Assembly: GCA_027459625.1 (NCBI GenBank)
Contig: DAIDHP010000001.1
Location: forward strand, 186,001 to 250,000
Direction: 5' to 3'
Length of the DNA stretch: 64,000 nt
From: Chthonomonadales bacterium
Lineage (GTDB): Bacteria; Armatimonadota; Chthonomonadetes; Chthonomonadales; CAJBBX01
This document shows positions 25,285 to 34,035 of this stretch, piece by piece (positions within the stretch are counted from its first letter, which is position 1; the number at the start of each line of letters is the position of its first letter). The position numbers were made by a program, and so were the translations under genes. The notes beneath the pieces are model-generated. The model made no database searches, had not been told where the DNA came from, and worked only from the letters and a program-made list of their open reading frames with translations.

Positions 25285-25714
25285 ATGAATCTCCTGAATT
25301 GACCGTTAATGTCACATATGTTTTTAACATCCATTCATTATACCGCCCTCCTGCAAACCGATGCTTGATCTTCCGCTCTTTTAGCATCCCTCCGCTCCTG
25401 CCACCGGTGGTTAGCGCATGATTTCCAATTCTCCATTTCCGCACAGGATAATTGATTCGATTTTGTCCAAAAATCATACGCTGTAAGGGTTTTTTCAAGC
25501 GGCCAAGTTATAATGTCATCCGTCACTTTTGAATTATGTGGTTTCATTGGGTGCAATAAATCAACGAATACTCGGTAATAACTGGACGATAAGCCAAAAA
25601 ATCGCTTGCGAAGTAGGTAAACTGATTTAAAGTTTTGCATGCATCTCACTCATACAAGTATAATCCAGGCATCATAAGCGAAACCTGTATGTTACTAATT
25701 CAGGGAGGTCTTTT
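25285..25714. other. Gene-free divergent region ftsY / oxidoreductase
   Basis: The 430 bases hold no gene I can support. An open frame of 103 codons on the minus strand (25338-25649) overlaps the probable ftsY promoter, is Lys/Arg/Trp-rich and resembles no family, so it is not called. The plus-strand side carries the promoter listed separately. I looked for an SRP RNA next to ftsY and did not see its conserved core. Confidence 0.4.
25635..25664 (+). promoter_or_regulatory. Sigma-70-type promoter for the oxidoreductase gene
   Basis: TTGCAT (25635-25640) and a perfect TATAAT (25659-25664) are spaced by 18 bases, 51 bases upstream of the ATG of the following gene, whose ribosome site is GGGAGG. 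Confidence 0.6.
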
Positions 25715-26698
25715 ATGCGAACCGTCGCGATAGCAGGCATTGGTAAAACAGGACGAAGACACGCGTATACTTACACCAAAATACAAGGATGTGAATTAAT
25801 CGCGGTAGTGGATCCAAATGAGAAATCCAGGCAGGAAATCGCCTCGATGTTGCATTTGAAAGCTTACGAAGACACCGAAAGCATGTTGAAGGAGATTCAA
25901 CCGGATATCCTCGACATCTGCACTCCCACGCATACTCACGCTCAAGTAGCCCTTCATGCCGTTCGGTATCCTTTCAAAGCCATATTTATCGAAGGGCCTT
26001 TCGCTCGAACTCTTTCAGAAAGCAAGAAAATCGCCATCGACTTCGCGGATGCTAAAATCCCGCTCTATGTAGGTCATCCAACCAGATATTTTCCGTCATA
26101 CGCAACAGCGTACGGACAAGTGAAAAATGGGGCTGTAGGACAGAGCGCCGTTGTACGGACCAGCAGAAGCGGACCGACGCCTCATTCGACGGACGATTGG
26201 CAATGTGATTATTCTCTAAGCGGCGGGGTCACGCTGGATCTGCTTACTTCCGAATTTGACTGGCTGAGATGGTGTTTTGGTGAAGTGAAATCGGTGTACG
26301 CGAAGGGGTTATCTACGGGATTAGCTGAAGAACAACCCATGAAGATGGATTACACGCTCGTAACACTCAAATTCAAATCCGGTGTGCTTGCGCATGTCGA
26401 AGGCAGTTGGGCCGATCCTTCCGGTTACGGGATGAGCTTTGAGATCGCCGGAGACAAGGGCCTTTTGGAGTATAATTTCAACCTTCCCGCCTCTCCCGCC
26501 GCTGAGATACGCGATGAATCAGGAAAGAGAGTCTTGCTAACCGATGAAAATGTATATACGCCGATGATTAACGATTTTCTCCGCTCCTTGGATAGCGGTG
26601 ATCCCCCATGCTGCACCGTTTCCGATGCCATTGAAGCCATTAGGATTTCCGAGGCAGCATTGGAAAGCATCAAAACCGGAAACCCGATAACCCTTTAA
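25715..26698 (+). CDS. Gfo/Idh/MocA-family oxidoreductase with altered active site
   Basis: Rossmann-fold NAD(P)-dependent oxidoreductase-like protein of 327 residues. The nucleotide-binding start is VAIAGIGKTGRRHAYTYTKIQGCELIAVVDPN, followed by PDILDICTPTHTHAQVALHAV. Two family hallmarks are changed. The E-K-P motif with the catalytic lysine reads EGP (IFIEGPFARTL), and the G-G-G-x(5)-D-x(3)-H-x-x-D motif reads GGVTLDLLTSEFDWLRW, with Ser-Glu where His is expected. Both changes remove residues used in hydride-transfer chemistry, so it may be a binding or regulatory protein or use another mechanism. It has its own promoter and precedes the exported glycosidase gene by 56 bases. Confidence 0.85.
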   Translation: MRTVAIAGIGKTGRRHAYTYTKIQGCELIAVVDPNEKSRQEIASMLHLKAYEDTESMLKEIQPDILDICTPTHTHAQVALHAVRYPFKAIFIEGPFARTLSESKKIAIDFADAKIPLYVGHPTRYFPSYATAYGQVKNGAVGQSAVVRTSRSGPTPHSTDDWQCDYSLSGGVTLDLLTSEFDWLRWCFGEVKSVYAKGLSTGLAEEQPMKMDYTLVTLKFKSGVLAHVEGSWADPSGYGMSFEIAGDKGLLEYNFNLPASPAAEIRDESGKRVLLTDENVYTPMINDFLRSLDSGDPPCCTVSDAIEAIRISEAALESIKTGNPITL

Positions 26699-26754
26699 AT
26701 CAATCGTATCAACATATCAATAAGACCATGGCACCCTACAAGGATATAACATCC

Positions 26755-29700
26755 ATGCATCGAAATCTATTAACGTTTTTCATACTCATATCATTGAGTC
26801 TCTCAGCGAACGCATACGATCGTATCGTGCCGTTGCCTGTTTTGAACACCCCATCCCTCTGGAAAGTTCACCATGACGGAGGGGTGTCATGCCAATGGTT
26901 CAAGGATACGTCTCATCACGGCATGCGGGTTATCTACAAGGACGCCCCGCCGCACTGGGGAAATATTCAATGCGCCTGCACGGTGCCCGCGAATGCCACC
27001 GCATTGAAATTTCGCCTCTACAAATACTCCTCCAGTCCCACCGCTCAACTGCACATATGGTTATTCCAACCGAGTGGGGACGGATGGTTGCAACGCGTCA
27101 CCGTGGGTGGTATAGGCATGGGGTCGCTTTCGTCGGGCTGGCATGAAGTAAGCATGCCTATGAATGGCTTTCAATTTCAAAATCGCGGAACCGGCATGAA
27201 AGATATGCCCTCGGTCAATATGATCCTAATTGGTTGCAATTACGGAGATATGGAGTTCACGATGAGTTCAATGGAATGGGAAACAAGCGGTATGGGAGCA
27301 ACGCTTCCATCCGTCACACCCGGATTGAAAATCGAATCCGGCGTGCGTGGCAATATTGGCATATTAATTCTCTCCGATTTGCCGGACGGCTTTCAGACCT
27401 CAAACCCTCCGACCAAACTCGCAAAAATACTTCGTAAAGAGGGTTTTGGAGTCACTCTCCTATCGGCAGGAGATTTGGCGGATCCGAACATCCTCACGAA
27501 ATCTCATTTCGACGTAGTAATACTCCCCTATGGCCCCTATTTCCCCGCTGGAGCGCGGAACTCATTTATTTCCTATCTCAAGGGAACGGGGTGCTTTCTC
27601 ACCACGGACGGTTACGCATTTGACAACCTAATCTATTGGAATGGGAGCGGTTGGTCTGAAAACGCCGGGGTTACCGCGTCGGAGATGGATTCCAAATTGC
27701 CCGCCACCTCCCTCATGAACACGCGATATGGCTCCTCCGGTGATGCAATGACATTCACCCCTGAACAAATCGGGCTTTTCGATCCCTTGCATCGGATTCT
27801 ACGGAATGGAACTCTCAAGCTGAAATTGGATGATGCCCTCTCCGGAGCCGTCAAAGCAAACGCAGGAGATATTATCGGAACGGAGCCAATGGAAGGTTAC
27901 TCGGCATGCGGCATAATTGGAGACAACAATCCCGTATTTCCCCCCGTCTATCGTAGGTGGATTCCGTTGCTGTCCCTGTATGACAAGGAGAACCGTTTGC
28001 GCGGAACCGCACTATCCCTGATGCGTAATTTTGATGGTGTTTACAAGGGGTCCAGCTGGGCCTTTAGCGGTATTACCAATGGCAAGGATCTTTTTTTGGA
28101 TTCATTGGCGAAAAGACAAGTTCTAACCGCCGTGCTTGATGCTTTGGTGCGTAATGTTTTCCTTTATCAATTGGAGAGCGATTTCGCCAGTTACAAGCCC
28201 GGAGAAACCGCAACCATAACATCCCATGTAGCCAATTACGGGAAAAAGGATTTTAAAGGAATAGTGATTTTCCGTTACGCTGGACGAAACCTGAAGGAAA
28301 TGAATGTGGCTGTCGCCCCGAATACCGAGTGCTCCTTCAGCGCGACGGTGAAAGTGAAGCGAGGTGGAATCCTTCATTACTTCTCCGCTGAACTGCTTGG
28401 AGTGCAGAAGAAACGCGTCGATTATGAAACCGGAGCATTTTGCGTATGGAACCCAAAGGAGTTTTCCAATGGAGACAAAATTGCCTGGAAAAACAATTAC
28501 TTTCATGTCAATGGCAAGCCGCAATTTCTTATTGGCTCTAACCAAACGGGAATGATGTTCTATTCTTCGCACGAGAACCCGCAAACATGGGAACGCGATT
28601 TCGCCCGTATGGAGAAATATCATATGCACATCCTGCGGATCCTTCATTTCTCGCCTTTCGCCGCCAACGGGGAACAAGGGCAATCGGCCAACACCCCCTC
28701 GCAGCTTGCCAATCGACCTAAATTCCTGCGCCGAAAGCTGGATGCGATCGTGCAATTGGCGCATGCGCATAATATCGCGATTCTCCTGACATTGCATGAT
28801 TGGCAGCGGATGGACCTCACCGATCAGGAATTGCAGGACCAAAGGAACTGGGGTAAGTTCTGGGCGGAGAGATACAAGAACGAACCGGGAATATTCTTTG
28901 ACATCCAAAATGAACCGAATCTGGAAGTGGCGGACAGTCCGGATATACGCGCATTGTGGAACCAATGGCTTAAAAACAAATACGGGGATGATTCAAATCT
29001 ACGGAAGGCGTGGAGATTGAACCCGCCTGGAGCCGATATGCCGAACGTGCCTCTCGGAAACATGACGGATAATTGGGAGGATATGCACACTGCGGACTTA
29101 TGGCAATTCCGTGCTTTCCTGATCAACCGCTGGATCAAGGCGAATGTGCAAGGCGTCAAGGCGGGCGATCCCAACGCAGGGTGCACCGTGGGATTCATCC
29201 AGATGATGAGTTCCGCGGATAAAATCATTGGTTCCAAGCACCTTGATTTTGAGACCACGCACTATTACGGAGATCCCATTGATTATCCCTTGGAGATGAA
29301 ACTGATCGACCGTCGCTTTGAAGGCAAGGGGTTCAGCCTCGGTGAGTTTGGTGCGCAGGAAGCGCATGATGTGCGTGACAGAGGCGATACGAACCCCAAT
29401 ACAGCCGCAAACATACGTCGATTTGAAGATGTGGTGCACTATTGCGTAGGCCTGGGAGGTGCGTTTGCGCTTAATTGGGATCTAAAGGATTTCGACGAGA
29501 TGGTGTTCCCTTGGGGATTATTCCAACGTGAAGACGGGCTTCCCAAACCATGGGCTAAAACATACTCGGAATTAGGCGAGTTTCTCCAGTATTTCCATCC
29601 CTCCCCCGCCCCCTTGAAAACGATGCTATTGCTGCCGGATGAGAACAGACTGGGGGCGCTTTTTCATGATATCAACAACGCCTTGCTACGAAGTGTCGGA

Positions 29701-30480
29701 AGTCTCATGGATAACAATGTGAATTTCGGGGTGATCGACGAGGATTGCATCAGCCAAATGCCTTCGGAAACCAAGACGTTATTATGGGTTCTTCCATACT
29801 GCCCCACGGACGCTTGCTTTCAAAAGGTGGTGAACTGGGTGAGGGGCGGAGGAACGCTATATGTGTCCGGTGACGTGGCGTTCGACGACCTGCGCCGACC
29901 AACGCTGCTGGAACGTCGAGCGGAGATAGGCGTTCAAGACTCCACGCCCCCTGTATCGCCTTTTGAAGCGATCAAACATCCTTGGAACGGACGAATACTT
30001 AAGGCGAAACTTGGCAAAGGGAAGGTGTTCTATGTTCCCTATCCGATCGAACTGAGCGATTCCTCCGATAACAAAGCGATTTACGCCGAATTTCTCAAGT
30101 ATGCCGGAGTGAATCCCATACCCATCCAATCCTCTGACGCCTCGATCCGCGTTATGAGCATTCCATTGACGAACGGTGGCACACTATACTCGGTTGTACG
30201 AACCGACGGAGCGAACAACGTGATAACGGTTTCCTTGCCTTCCGCGAAAGTCAATGTTCAACTCAGACAATACGGTACGGCGTTTGTAGCAATGGACGCC
30301 AAAAATAATATTATCGGTGCGGAAAGCGAAGGGAAACTCTCCATAGGCGGAAAACTCGTCGCTACTGGAGATGGGCACTACGGCCTCGTATCCCTGGATG
30401 GGAGGGATTTGAGAACATCCCGGAAAATCCTCATCCTTCGTCATCAATTGAAAAAAGTGAATGTGGTAGAGACAGAATAA
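26755..30480 (+). CDS. Giant exported glycoside hydrolase (TIM-barrel, clan GH-A type)
   Basis: Secreted protein of 1241 residues with signal peptide MHRNLLTFFILISLSLSANA. Order of parts: a jelly-roll, carbohydrate-binding-like domain (about 25-180); a glutamine-amidotransferase-like Rossmann region (about 195-300, GILILSDLPDGFQTSNPP); a beta region; a (beta/alpha)8 barrel (about 580-910) starting WKNNYFHVNGKPQFLIGSNQ; a second amidotransferase-like region (about 955-1090, GGGTLYVSGDVAFDD); and a C-terminal beta domain. Clan GH-A catalytic glutamates are E720 (FDIQNEPN, acid/base) and E864 (FSLGEFGAQE, nucleophile). The barrel plus amidotransferase-like modules recalls GH42-like and GH5-like enzymes acting on beta-linked glycans; the exact family is not assigned. 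The ATG at 26755 has AAGGAT upstream. Confidence 0.85.
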   Translation: MHRNLLTFFILISLSLSANAYDRIVPLPVLNTPSLWKVHHDGGVSCQWFKDTSHHGMRVIYKDAPPHWGNIQCACTVPANATALKFRLYKYSSSPTAQLHIWLFQPSGDGWLQRVTVGGIGMGSLSSGWHEVSMPMNGFQFQNRGTGMKDMPSVNMILIGCNYGDMEFTMSSMEWETSGMGATLPSVTPGLKIESGVRGNIGILILSDLPDGFQTSNPPTKLAKILRKEGFGVTLLSAGDLADPNILTKSHFDVVILPYGPYFPAGARNSFISYLKGTGCFLTTDGYAFDNLIYWNGSGWSENAGVTASEMDSKLPATSLMNTRYGSSGDAMTFTPEQIGLFDPLHRILRNGTLKLKLDDALSGAVKANAGDIIGTEPMEGYSACGIIGDNNPVFPPVYRRWIPLLSLYDKENRLRGTALSLMRNFDGVYKGSSWAFSGITNGKDLFLDSLAKRQVLTAVLDALVRNVFLYQLESDFASYKPGETATITSHVANYGKKDFKGIVIFRYAGRNLKEMNVAVAPNTECSFSATVKVKRGGILHYFSAELLGVQKKRVDYETGAFCVWNPKEFSNGDKIAWKNNYFHVNGKPQFLIGSNQTGMMFYSSHENPQTWERDFARMEKYHMHILRILHFSPFAANGEQGQSANTPSQLANRPKFLRRKLDAIVQLAHAHNIAILLTLHDWQRMDLTDQELQDQRNWGKFWAERYKNEPGIFFDIQNEPNLEVADSPDIRALWNQWLKNKYGDDSNLRKAWRLNPPGADMPNVPLGNMTDNWEDMHTADLWQFRAFLINRWIKANVQGVKAGDPNAGCTVGFIQMMSSADKIIGSKHLDFETTHYYGDPIDYPLEMKLIDRRFEGKGFSLGEFGAQEAHDVRDRGDTNPNTAANIRRFEDVVHYCVGLGGAFALNWDLKDFDEMVFPWGLFQREDGLPKPWAKTYSELGEFLQYFHPSPAPLKTMLLLPDENRLGALFHDINNALLRSVGSLMDNNVNFGVIDEDCISQMPSETKTLLWVLPYCPTDACFQKVVNWVRGGGTLYVSGDVAFDDLRRPTLLERRAEIGVQDSTPPVSPFEAIKHPWNGRILKAKLGKGKVFYVPYPIELSDSSDNKAIYAEFLKYAGVNPIPIQSSDASIRVMSIPLTNGGTLYSVVRTDGANNVITVSLPSAKVNVQLRQYGTAFVAMDAKNNIIGAESEGKLSIGGKLVATGDGHYGLVSLDGRDLRTSRKILILRHQLKKVNVVETE

Positions 30481-30802
30481 ATGCTTTTAGGTGATCGCGA
30501 GAGGAATATCATACCCATCGCCAATACCTCATTATTGGTTCGAGGATAAAGGCTTATGTTTCAGCTTTATTCGCTCCTGCGTATAAGATTAAAAGGCGCA
30601 TGAATGACTTTATGGTCAATCTCGGAATATTGCGTAAATAATCCCTGACGCCTTTCATGGAAGCTATTCAATTTTAGTCCGCGCATCGAGGGGAAACCTA
30701 CGGGATTCCGTTTACAATATGCCTATGCATTCACATTTGCTTTCGAGATAAATCTATTGAAAGGTTGTTCCGTTACCTATCGAAATGCATGCATTGTCGT
30801 CT
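30481..30802. other. Gene-free stretch between convergent genes
   Basis: No gene seen in 322 bases. Candidate hairpins that could end transcription are CCAATA/TATTGG (30521-30538) and an imperfect stem ATAAAGGCT/AGCTTTAT (30546-30570). A wider inverted repeat has arms AAAGGCG (30592-30598) and CGCCTTT (30649-30655). None has a strong T-run, so a terminator is not called with confidence. Confidence 0.35.
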
Positions 30803-31552
30803 TTAACGGGAGGAATTGATTGCATGAATCGAATGCCGTTCACCGTTTACGTGTATCATTTGATCCTTCTCAATTTCATTCAAATCATTCTGATAGTTTC
30901 GTATGCTCCAGCTCGCTGGCTCTTCATGAAGGGCTATGGCGTATTGAGTCAACGCCTCCTTATGCCGTCCCATGTCCGCTAGAAGATTTGCGTAGGTTGT
31001 GTGAACAAGCGAGGAGCCTTTGCCAACCATTTTTAACAGTTTTCGATAATCACGGATACCCTCTTCATCCATATTATAAGAACGGCATTGCACCGCCATC
31101 ATCCAAAGTAAAATCGGATCATTCGGGTTGGCTTTCACTATACGACGAAGCAAATTCAAATTTTGATTCGCCGACAAACTTTGGTCCAAGTCCCAGACAC
31201 ATGCCGCGCATTGGCCATCTGGGGTTTTCGGATCCAGCTTTCGAACTGCATCCATCAAAGGTTCCGATAGTTCCGTATCAAATCGGCTTCGCATGCACGC
31301 TGCATAAAAGAAAAGCAGTTTTTGATCATTGGGATTTTGTTCCATCTCCTTCTCGGCGAGATCCTCCGCTTGAGCCTGATCGCCATTCTCCCAAACACTC
31401 AGAATGCGTTTATAAGCGTTGGGGTCAGGATGCGAATTGCTATCCGCCTCATTGATGATACGGCGTCCTACCGTAAAACAACCTTGCGTGGATATTAGAA
31501 GAATAAGTAAACTGATCAATAACATAGGGGAAACGAATAGCCTTGGTTTCAT
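30803..31552 (-). CDS. TPR-repeat lipoprotein
   Basis: Envelope protein of 249 residues with a hydrophobic signal (LLISLLILLISTQGC) and a probable lipidation Cys at residue 25; the lipobox TQGC is imperfect at -3 and -2. The mature part contains degenerate tetratricopeptide repeats, clearest in AYKRILSVWENGDQAQAEDLAEKEMEQNPNDQKLLFFYAACM and in ANLLADMGRHKEALTQYAIALHEEP. TPR lipoproteins act as scaffolds in outer-membrane or secretion complexes, but no partner is nearby. It stands alone, 147 bases before the end of the nfo gene. Confidence 0.75.
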   Translation of the reverse strand: MKPRLFVSPMLLISLLILLISTQGCFTVGRRIINEADSNSHPDPNAYKRILSVWENGDQAQAEDLAEKEMEQNPNDQKLLFFYAACMRSRFDTELSEPLMDAVRKLDPKTPDGQCAACVWDLDQSLSANQNLNLLRRIVKANPNDPILLWMMAVQCRSYNMDEEGIRDYRKLLKMVGKGSSLVHTTYANLLADMGRHKEALTQYAIALHEEPASWSIRNYQNDLNEIEKDQMIHVNGERHSIHAINSSR

Positions 31553-31699
31553 ATCCCATCTCGATGAAGTGAATTAAACCTTGCATGTCGTCTATTATAG
31601 AAAAAACAATGCGATTTGTCAATTGGGATTGGAAATTGCAGCGATTCATTAAATTAGGATGGCGTTGAGTGGGAAAATTCAATGACCATCCTTGGCAAA

Positions 31700-32569
31700 T
31701 TATCCCAAGAGGCAATCCTTCAATCTCTTCAAATTGACGGGATGCATCTTTTCGCTTTCAGGCGTCTCGATAATCACTGGGATATGAAATAGCTTAGGAT
31801 CGTTAACCAATCTGCAAAACATCTCCATCCCTATTTCCCCCTCGCCCAAGTGCTCATGACGATCCACATGACTGCCCAAAGGCTTCTTCGCATCGTTAGC
31901 GTGAATCACTTTCAAACGATTCAATCCGATTACCCTATCAAATTCATCGAACGTTTGCCGATACGAATCCTCATCCCGAAGTTCATACCCCGCCGCAAAA
32001 AGATGGCAGGTATCCAAACATACCCCTATGCGTTCGGATCCATCGCACAACTCTATCACCTTTGCCAGATGTTCGAACTTATAGCCAAGATTGGACCCCT
32101 GCCCCGCCGTGGTTTCCAAAGCCACTCCGTTGTGATAACCCTCGGTCTCTTTCAATATCTCATCTATGCTTCGGGATATGAGTTCCAAACCTGTCTCCTC
32201 TCCGGAATTCAGATGGGAACCCATGTGAGTCACCACCCAAGGGATACCCAAAGCTTCGGCGCGGTCCAGTTCACCTCGAAATGCATTCTTTGACCGAAGC
32301 AACACCGACGGGTCGGGGGCGCATAGATTGATAAGATAGGAATCATGAGCGACTGTAAACCGGATGCCTTGCTCCGTTTGTGTGCATCGGAAGAGTTCCG
32401 CCGCTTGCGTATCCACCCCGGGGGAGTTCCATTGCCGCGGACTGGCCGTGAAAAGCTGCACGGCGTTGCATCCAATGGATTTACCATTGATCAAACTGTT
32501 TTGCAACCCCCCAGTGGTGGGCATATGGGCGCCCAGAAGACGCTGCGAACTCTCCGATGTCGCTATCAT
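31700..32569 (-). CDS. nfo: Endonuclease IV (AP endonuclease family 2)
   Basis: Zinc-dependent repair enzyme that cuts DNA 5' of abasic sites. The TIM barrel shows LLGAHMPTTGGLQNSLINGKSIGCNAVQLFTASPRQW, the metal-ligand regions VAHDSYLINL, WVVTHMGSHL, VALETTAGQG, IGVCLDTCHLFAAGYELR, LKVIHANDAKKPLGSHVDRHEHLGEGEIG and VIIETPESE, all standard for Nfo. From the ATG at 32569 it has 289 residues; GGAAAG lies 8 bases upstream. This start lies inside the end of the mrp coding region's stop, a six-base gap, so mrp and nfo form one unit. The reading extended to 32608 overlaps mrp and is not preferred. Confidence 0.95.
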   Translation of the reverse strand: MIATSESSQRLLGAHMPTTGGLQNSLINGKSIGCNAVQLFTASPRQWNSPGVDTQAAELFRCTQTEQGIRFTVAHDSYLINLCAPDPSVLLRSKNAFRGELDRAEALGIPWVVTHMGSHLNSGEETGLELISRSIDEILKETEGYHNGVALETTAGQGSNLGYKFEHLAKVIELCDGSERIGVCLDTCHLFAAGYELRDEDSYRQTFDEFDRVIGLNRLKVIHANDAKKPLGSHVDRHEHLGEGEIGMEMFCRLVNDPKLFHIPVIIETPESEKMHPVNLKRLKDCLLG

Positions 32570-32574
32570 TTTGC

Positions 32575-33660
32575 TTACTTTCCTTCCCTTTCCTGTGCCC
32601 CCTCCCATGTCACCGAGCTGATCCGAGCCGCTATCTGTTGCGCTATTGCTCGAAACGCCTTGGAGGATTCCGATGCCGGGGCGCTGACCATGGCGGGCTT
32701 GCCGTTATCCCCCCCCTGGCATACCAAAGGATCAATGGGAACTGCGCCAAGAAATGGAATCCCCAATTCCTTCGCGGCTCTCTTCCCACCGCCTTGGCTG
32801 AAAAGATGTGTCACCGTACCGCAGTGCGGGCAAACGAATCCGCTCATGTTCTCAATAATACCAAGAATAGGGATATCCCGTTCCGTACTTTCCCGCATCA
32901 TTTGGAACATGATGATGCTCTTGTTTGCAATCTCCTTGGCGACATCCTGAGGAGTCATCACCACCACTACTCCGGTCAATGGAATCAATTGCGCCAAGGA
33001 CATGGGTGCGTCTCCGGTTCCGGGCGGTAGATCCACTACCAAATAATCCAAATCATCCCAAGCCACATCCGTAAGCACCTGCTGCAGATATTTCGCGATC
33101 ATCGGACCTCGCCAGAGCACGGCTTTGTCCGGATTGATAAAGAACCCCATGGACATCATCTTCACCCCGTACTTTTCCACGGGGATGATTTTATTGTCCA
33201 TCATGTAGGGTTCCTCGTTCACACCCATCATCATGGGAATGGAGGGACCGTAGATGTCGGAATCGAGCAATCCCACACGGGCGCCGGTATCCGCCAAGGC
33301 GATGGCGAGATTACAGGAAACAGTGGATTTGCCAACGCCACCCTTGCCGCTGGCGACGGCGATTATATTTTTCACATTAGGAATCAGGGGCCCCGTCGGC
33401 GCATAACCGCGCACTGCGGCGGTCATCCGAATTTCCACGCCTTTAACACCGGGAAGTTTGGAGACCTTCTCCTCCGCCTCCGATTTCATCTTATCCTTTA
33501 CAGGACAAGCGGGAGTGGTCAGTTCAATTTGGAAAGAAACATGCCCATTCTCAATTTTCAAATCCTTGATAAAACCAAGGCTTACTATATCTTTGTGCAG
33601 ATCGGGGTCCTGTATGGAGCATAAAGCCTCAAGAATCTGTTTTTCATTCACTTCGCTCAT
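32575..33660 (-). CDS. Mrp/ApbC-type iron-sulfur cluster carrier ATPase
   Basis: P-loop ATPase of 361 residues that carries or transfers Fe-S clusters. The N-terminal MIP18/DUF59 domain (residues 5-80) starts EKQILEALCSIQDPDLHKDIVSLGFIKDL. The ParA-like ATPase has a deviant Walker A ASGKGGVGKST (about 103-113), DSDIYGPSIPMMMG, and LDYLVVDLPPGTGDAPMSLAQ. The cluster-binding C-x2-C is present in GFVCPHCGTVTHLF. An 18-base palindrome lies about 65-80 bases upstream and may be its operator. It is followed at once by nfo. Confidence 0.95.
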   Translation of the reverse strand: MSEVNEKQILEALCSIQDPDLHKDIVSLGFIKDLKIENGHVSFQIELTTPACPVKDKMKSEAEEKVSKLPGVKGVEIRMTAAVRGYAPTGPLIPNVKNIIAVASGKGGVGKSTVSCNLAIALADTGARVGLLDSDIYGPSIPMMMGVNEEPYMMDNKIIPVEKYGVKMMSMGFFINPDKAVLWRGPMIAKYLQQVLTDVAWDDLDYLVVDLPPGTGDAPMSLAQLIPLTGVVVVMTPQDVAKEIANKSIIMFQMMRESTERDIPILGIIENMSGFVCPHCGTVTHLFSQGGGKRAAKELGIPFLGAVPIDPLVCQGGDNGKPAMVSAPASESSKAFRAIAQQIAARISSVTWEGAQEREGK

Positions 33661-33723
33661 TTTTGTATCCTTTTCCCGGAGGCGTTCTTTATCTTTACGT
33701 CCTATCGCCTTGGGAAGACGTGA

Positions 33724-33741
33724 TGATCACATGTGTGATCA
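33724..33741. promoter_or_regulatory. Palindrome upstream of mrp
   Basis: Perfect 8-base arms TGATCACA (33724-33731) and TGTGATCA (33734-33741) with a 2-base spacer. It lies 64 bases before the mrp ATG and 144 bases before the riboswitch on the other strand. The half-site TGTGA/TCACA and the TTGAT/ATCAA-like edges recall CRP/FNR family sites, but the spacing differs from both. It is a good candidate for a dimeric repressor or activator site for either divergent unit. Confidence 0.5.
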
Positions 33742-33884
33742 AATATAGCCCTACTAATAATATACCGCCAACCCTCCCTTTTCGATATCCCGAAAAGCAG
33801 GCATTTCAACGGGTGGGCATAAGTTCTTTTTCAATTGAAAACTCTATCGCGGGGGCGGAAAGAAGATGCAGCCATGCGATAGCT

Positions 33885-33977
33885 CCCGCCGAATGGGAAA
33901 AACCGATGAAAATCAACGGCGGAAAGCCAGGCATCTTACATATCTACAATGGAGAGACAACCGGGCTGCCGAAGCGG
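33885..33977 (+). promoter_or_regulatory. GEMM-I type cyclic dinucleotide riboswitch (aptamer)
   Basis: The stretch reproduces the order of conserved GEMM-I elements. GGGAAAAACC (33895-33904) is followed by a short stem with a GAAA loop (GATGAAAATC), then ACGGCGGAAAGCCAGG (33916-33931) as the conserved internal core, a variable arm, and ACAACCGGGCTGCCGAAG (33957-33974) as the 3' side. GGCGGAAAGCC and CCGGGCTGCCGAA match, from memory, the sequenced GEMM-I/Ib aptamers of Geobacter. P1 can form between CCGC (33886-33889) and GCGG (33974-33977). The key ligand-specificity position appears to be G, which favours c-di-GMP, but 3',3'-cGAMP is possible. It precedes a PEP-CTERM-type gene, a common target of such switches. 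Confidence 0.72.
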
Positions 33978-34009
33978 ATTCAGCAGGATATCCTGCAACA
34001 CAGAATCCG
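33975..34009 (+). promoter_or_regulatory. Expression platform hairpin of the riboswitch
   Basis: CGGATTC (33975-33981) and GAATCCG (34003-34009) form a perfect 7-base outer stem enclosing the palindrome GCAGGATATCCTGC (33983-33996). The first arm overlaps the 3' strand of aptamer P1 (33974-33977), so the two structures exclude each other. No T-run follows, so the switch probably acts on translation or by a non-canonical terminator; the ribosome site AAGGAA lies at 34021-34026. Confidence 0.6.
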
Positions 34010-34035
34010 TTATCACGAAAAAGGAACGAATAATA

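Noticed and set aside
25285-25500. SRP RNA gene beside ftsY
   Set aside because: I looked for the conserved GGAAGGAAGCA-type core and did not find it on either strand.
25338-25649. Open frame of 103 codons upstream of ftsY
   Set aside because: It covers the probable ftsY -10 box, has no ribosome site of note and looks like non-coding composition.
30535-30560. GGTTCGAGG near 30537 resembling a tRNA T-loop
   Set aside because: Flanking bases cannot form the other tRNA arms.
32230-33030. Several long plus-strand frames opposite nfo and mrp
   Set aside because: They are antisense shadows of strongly conserved genes.
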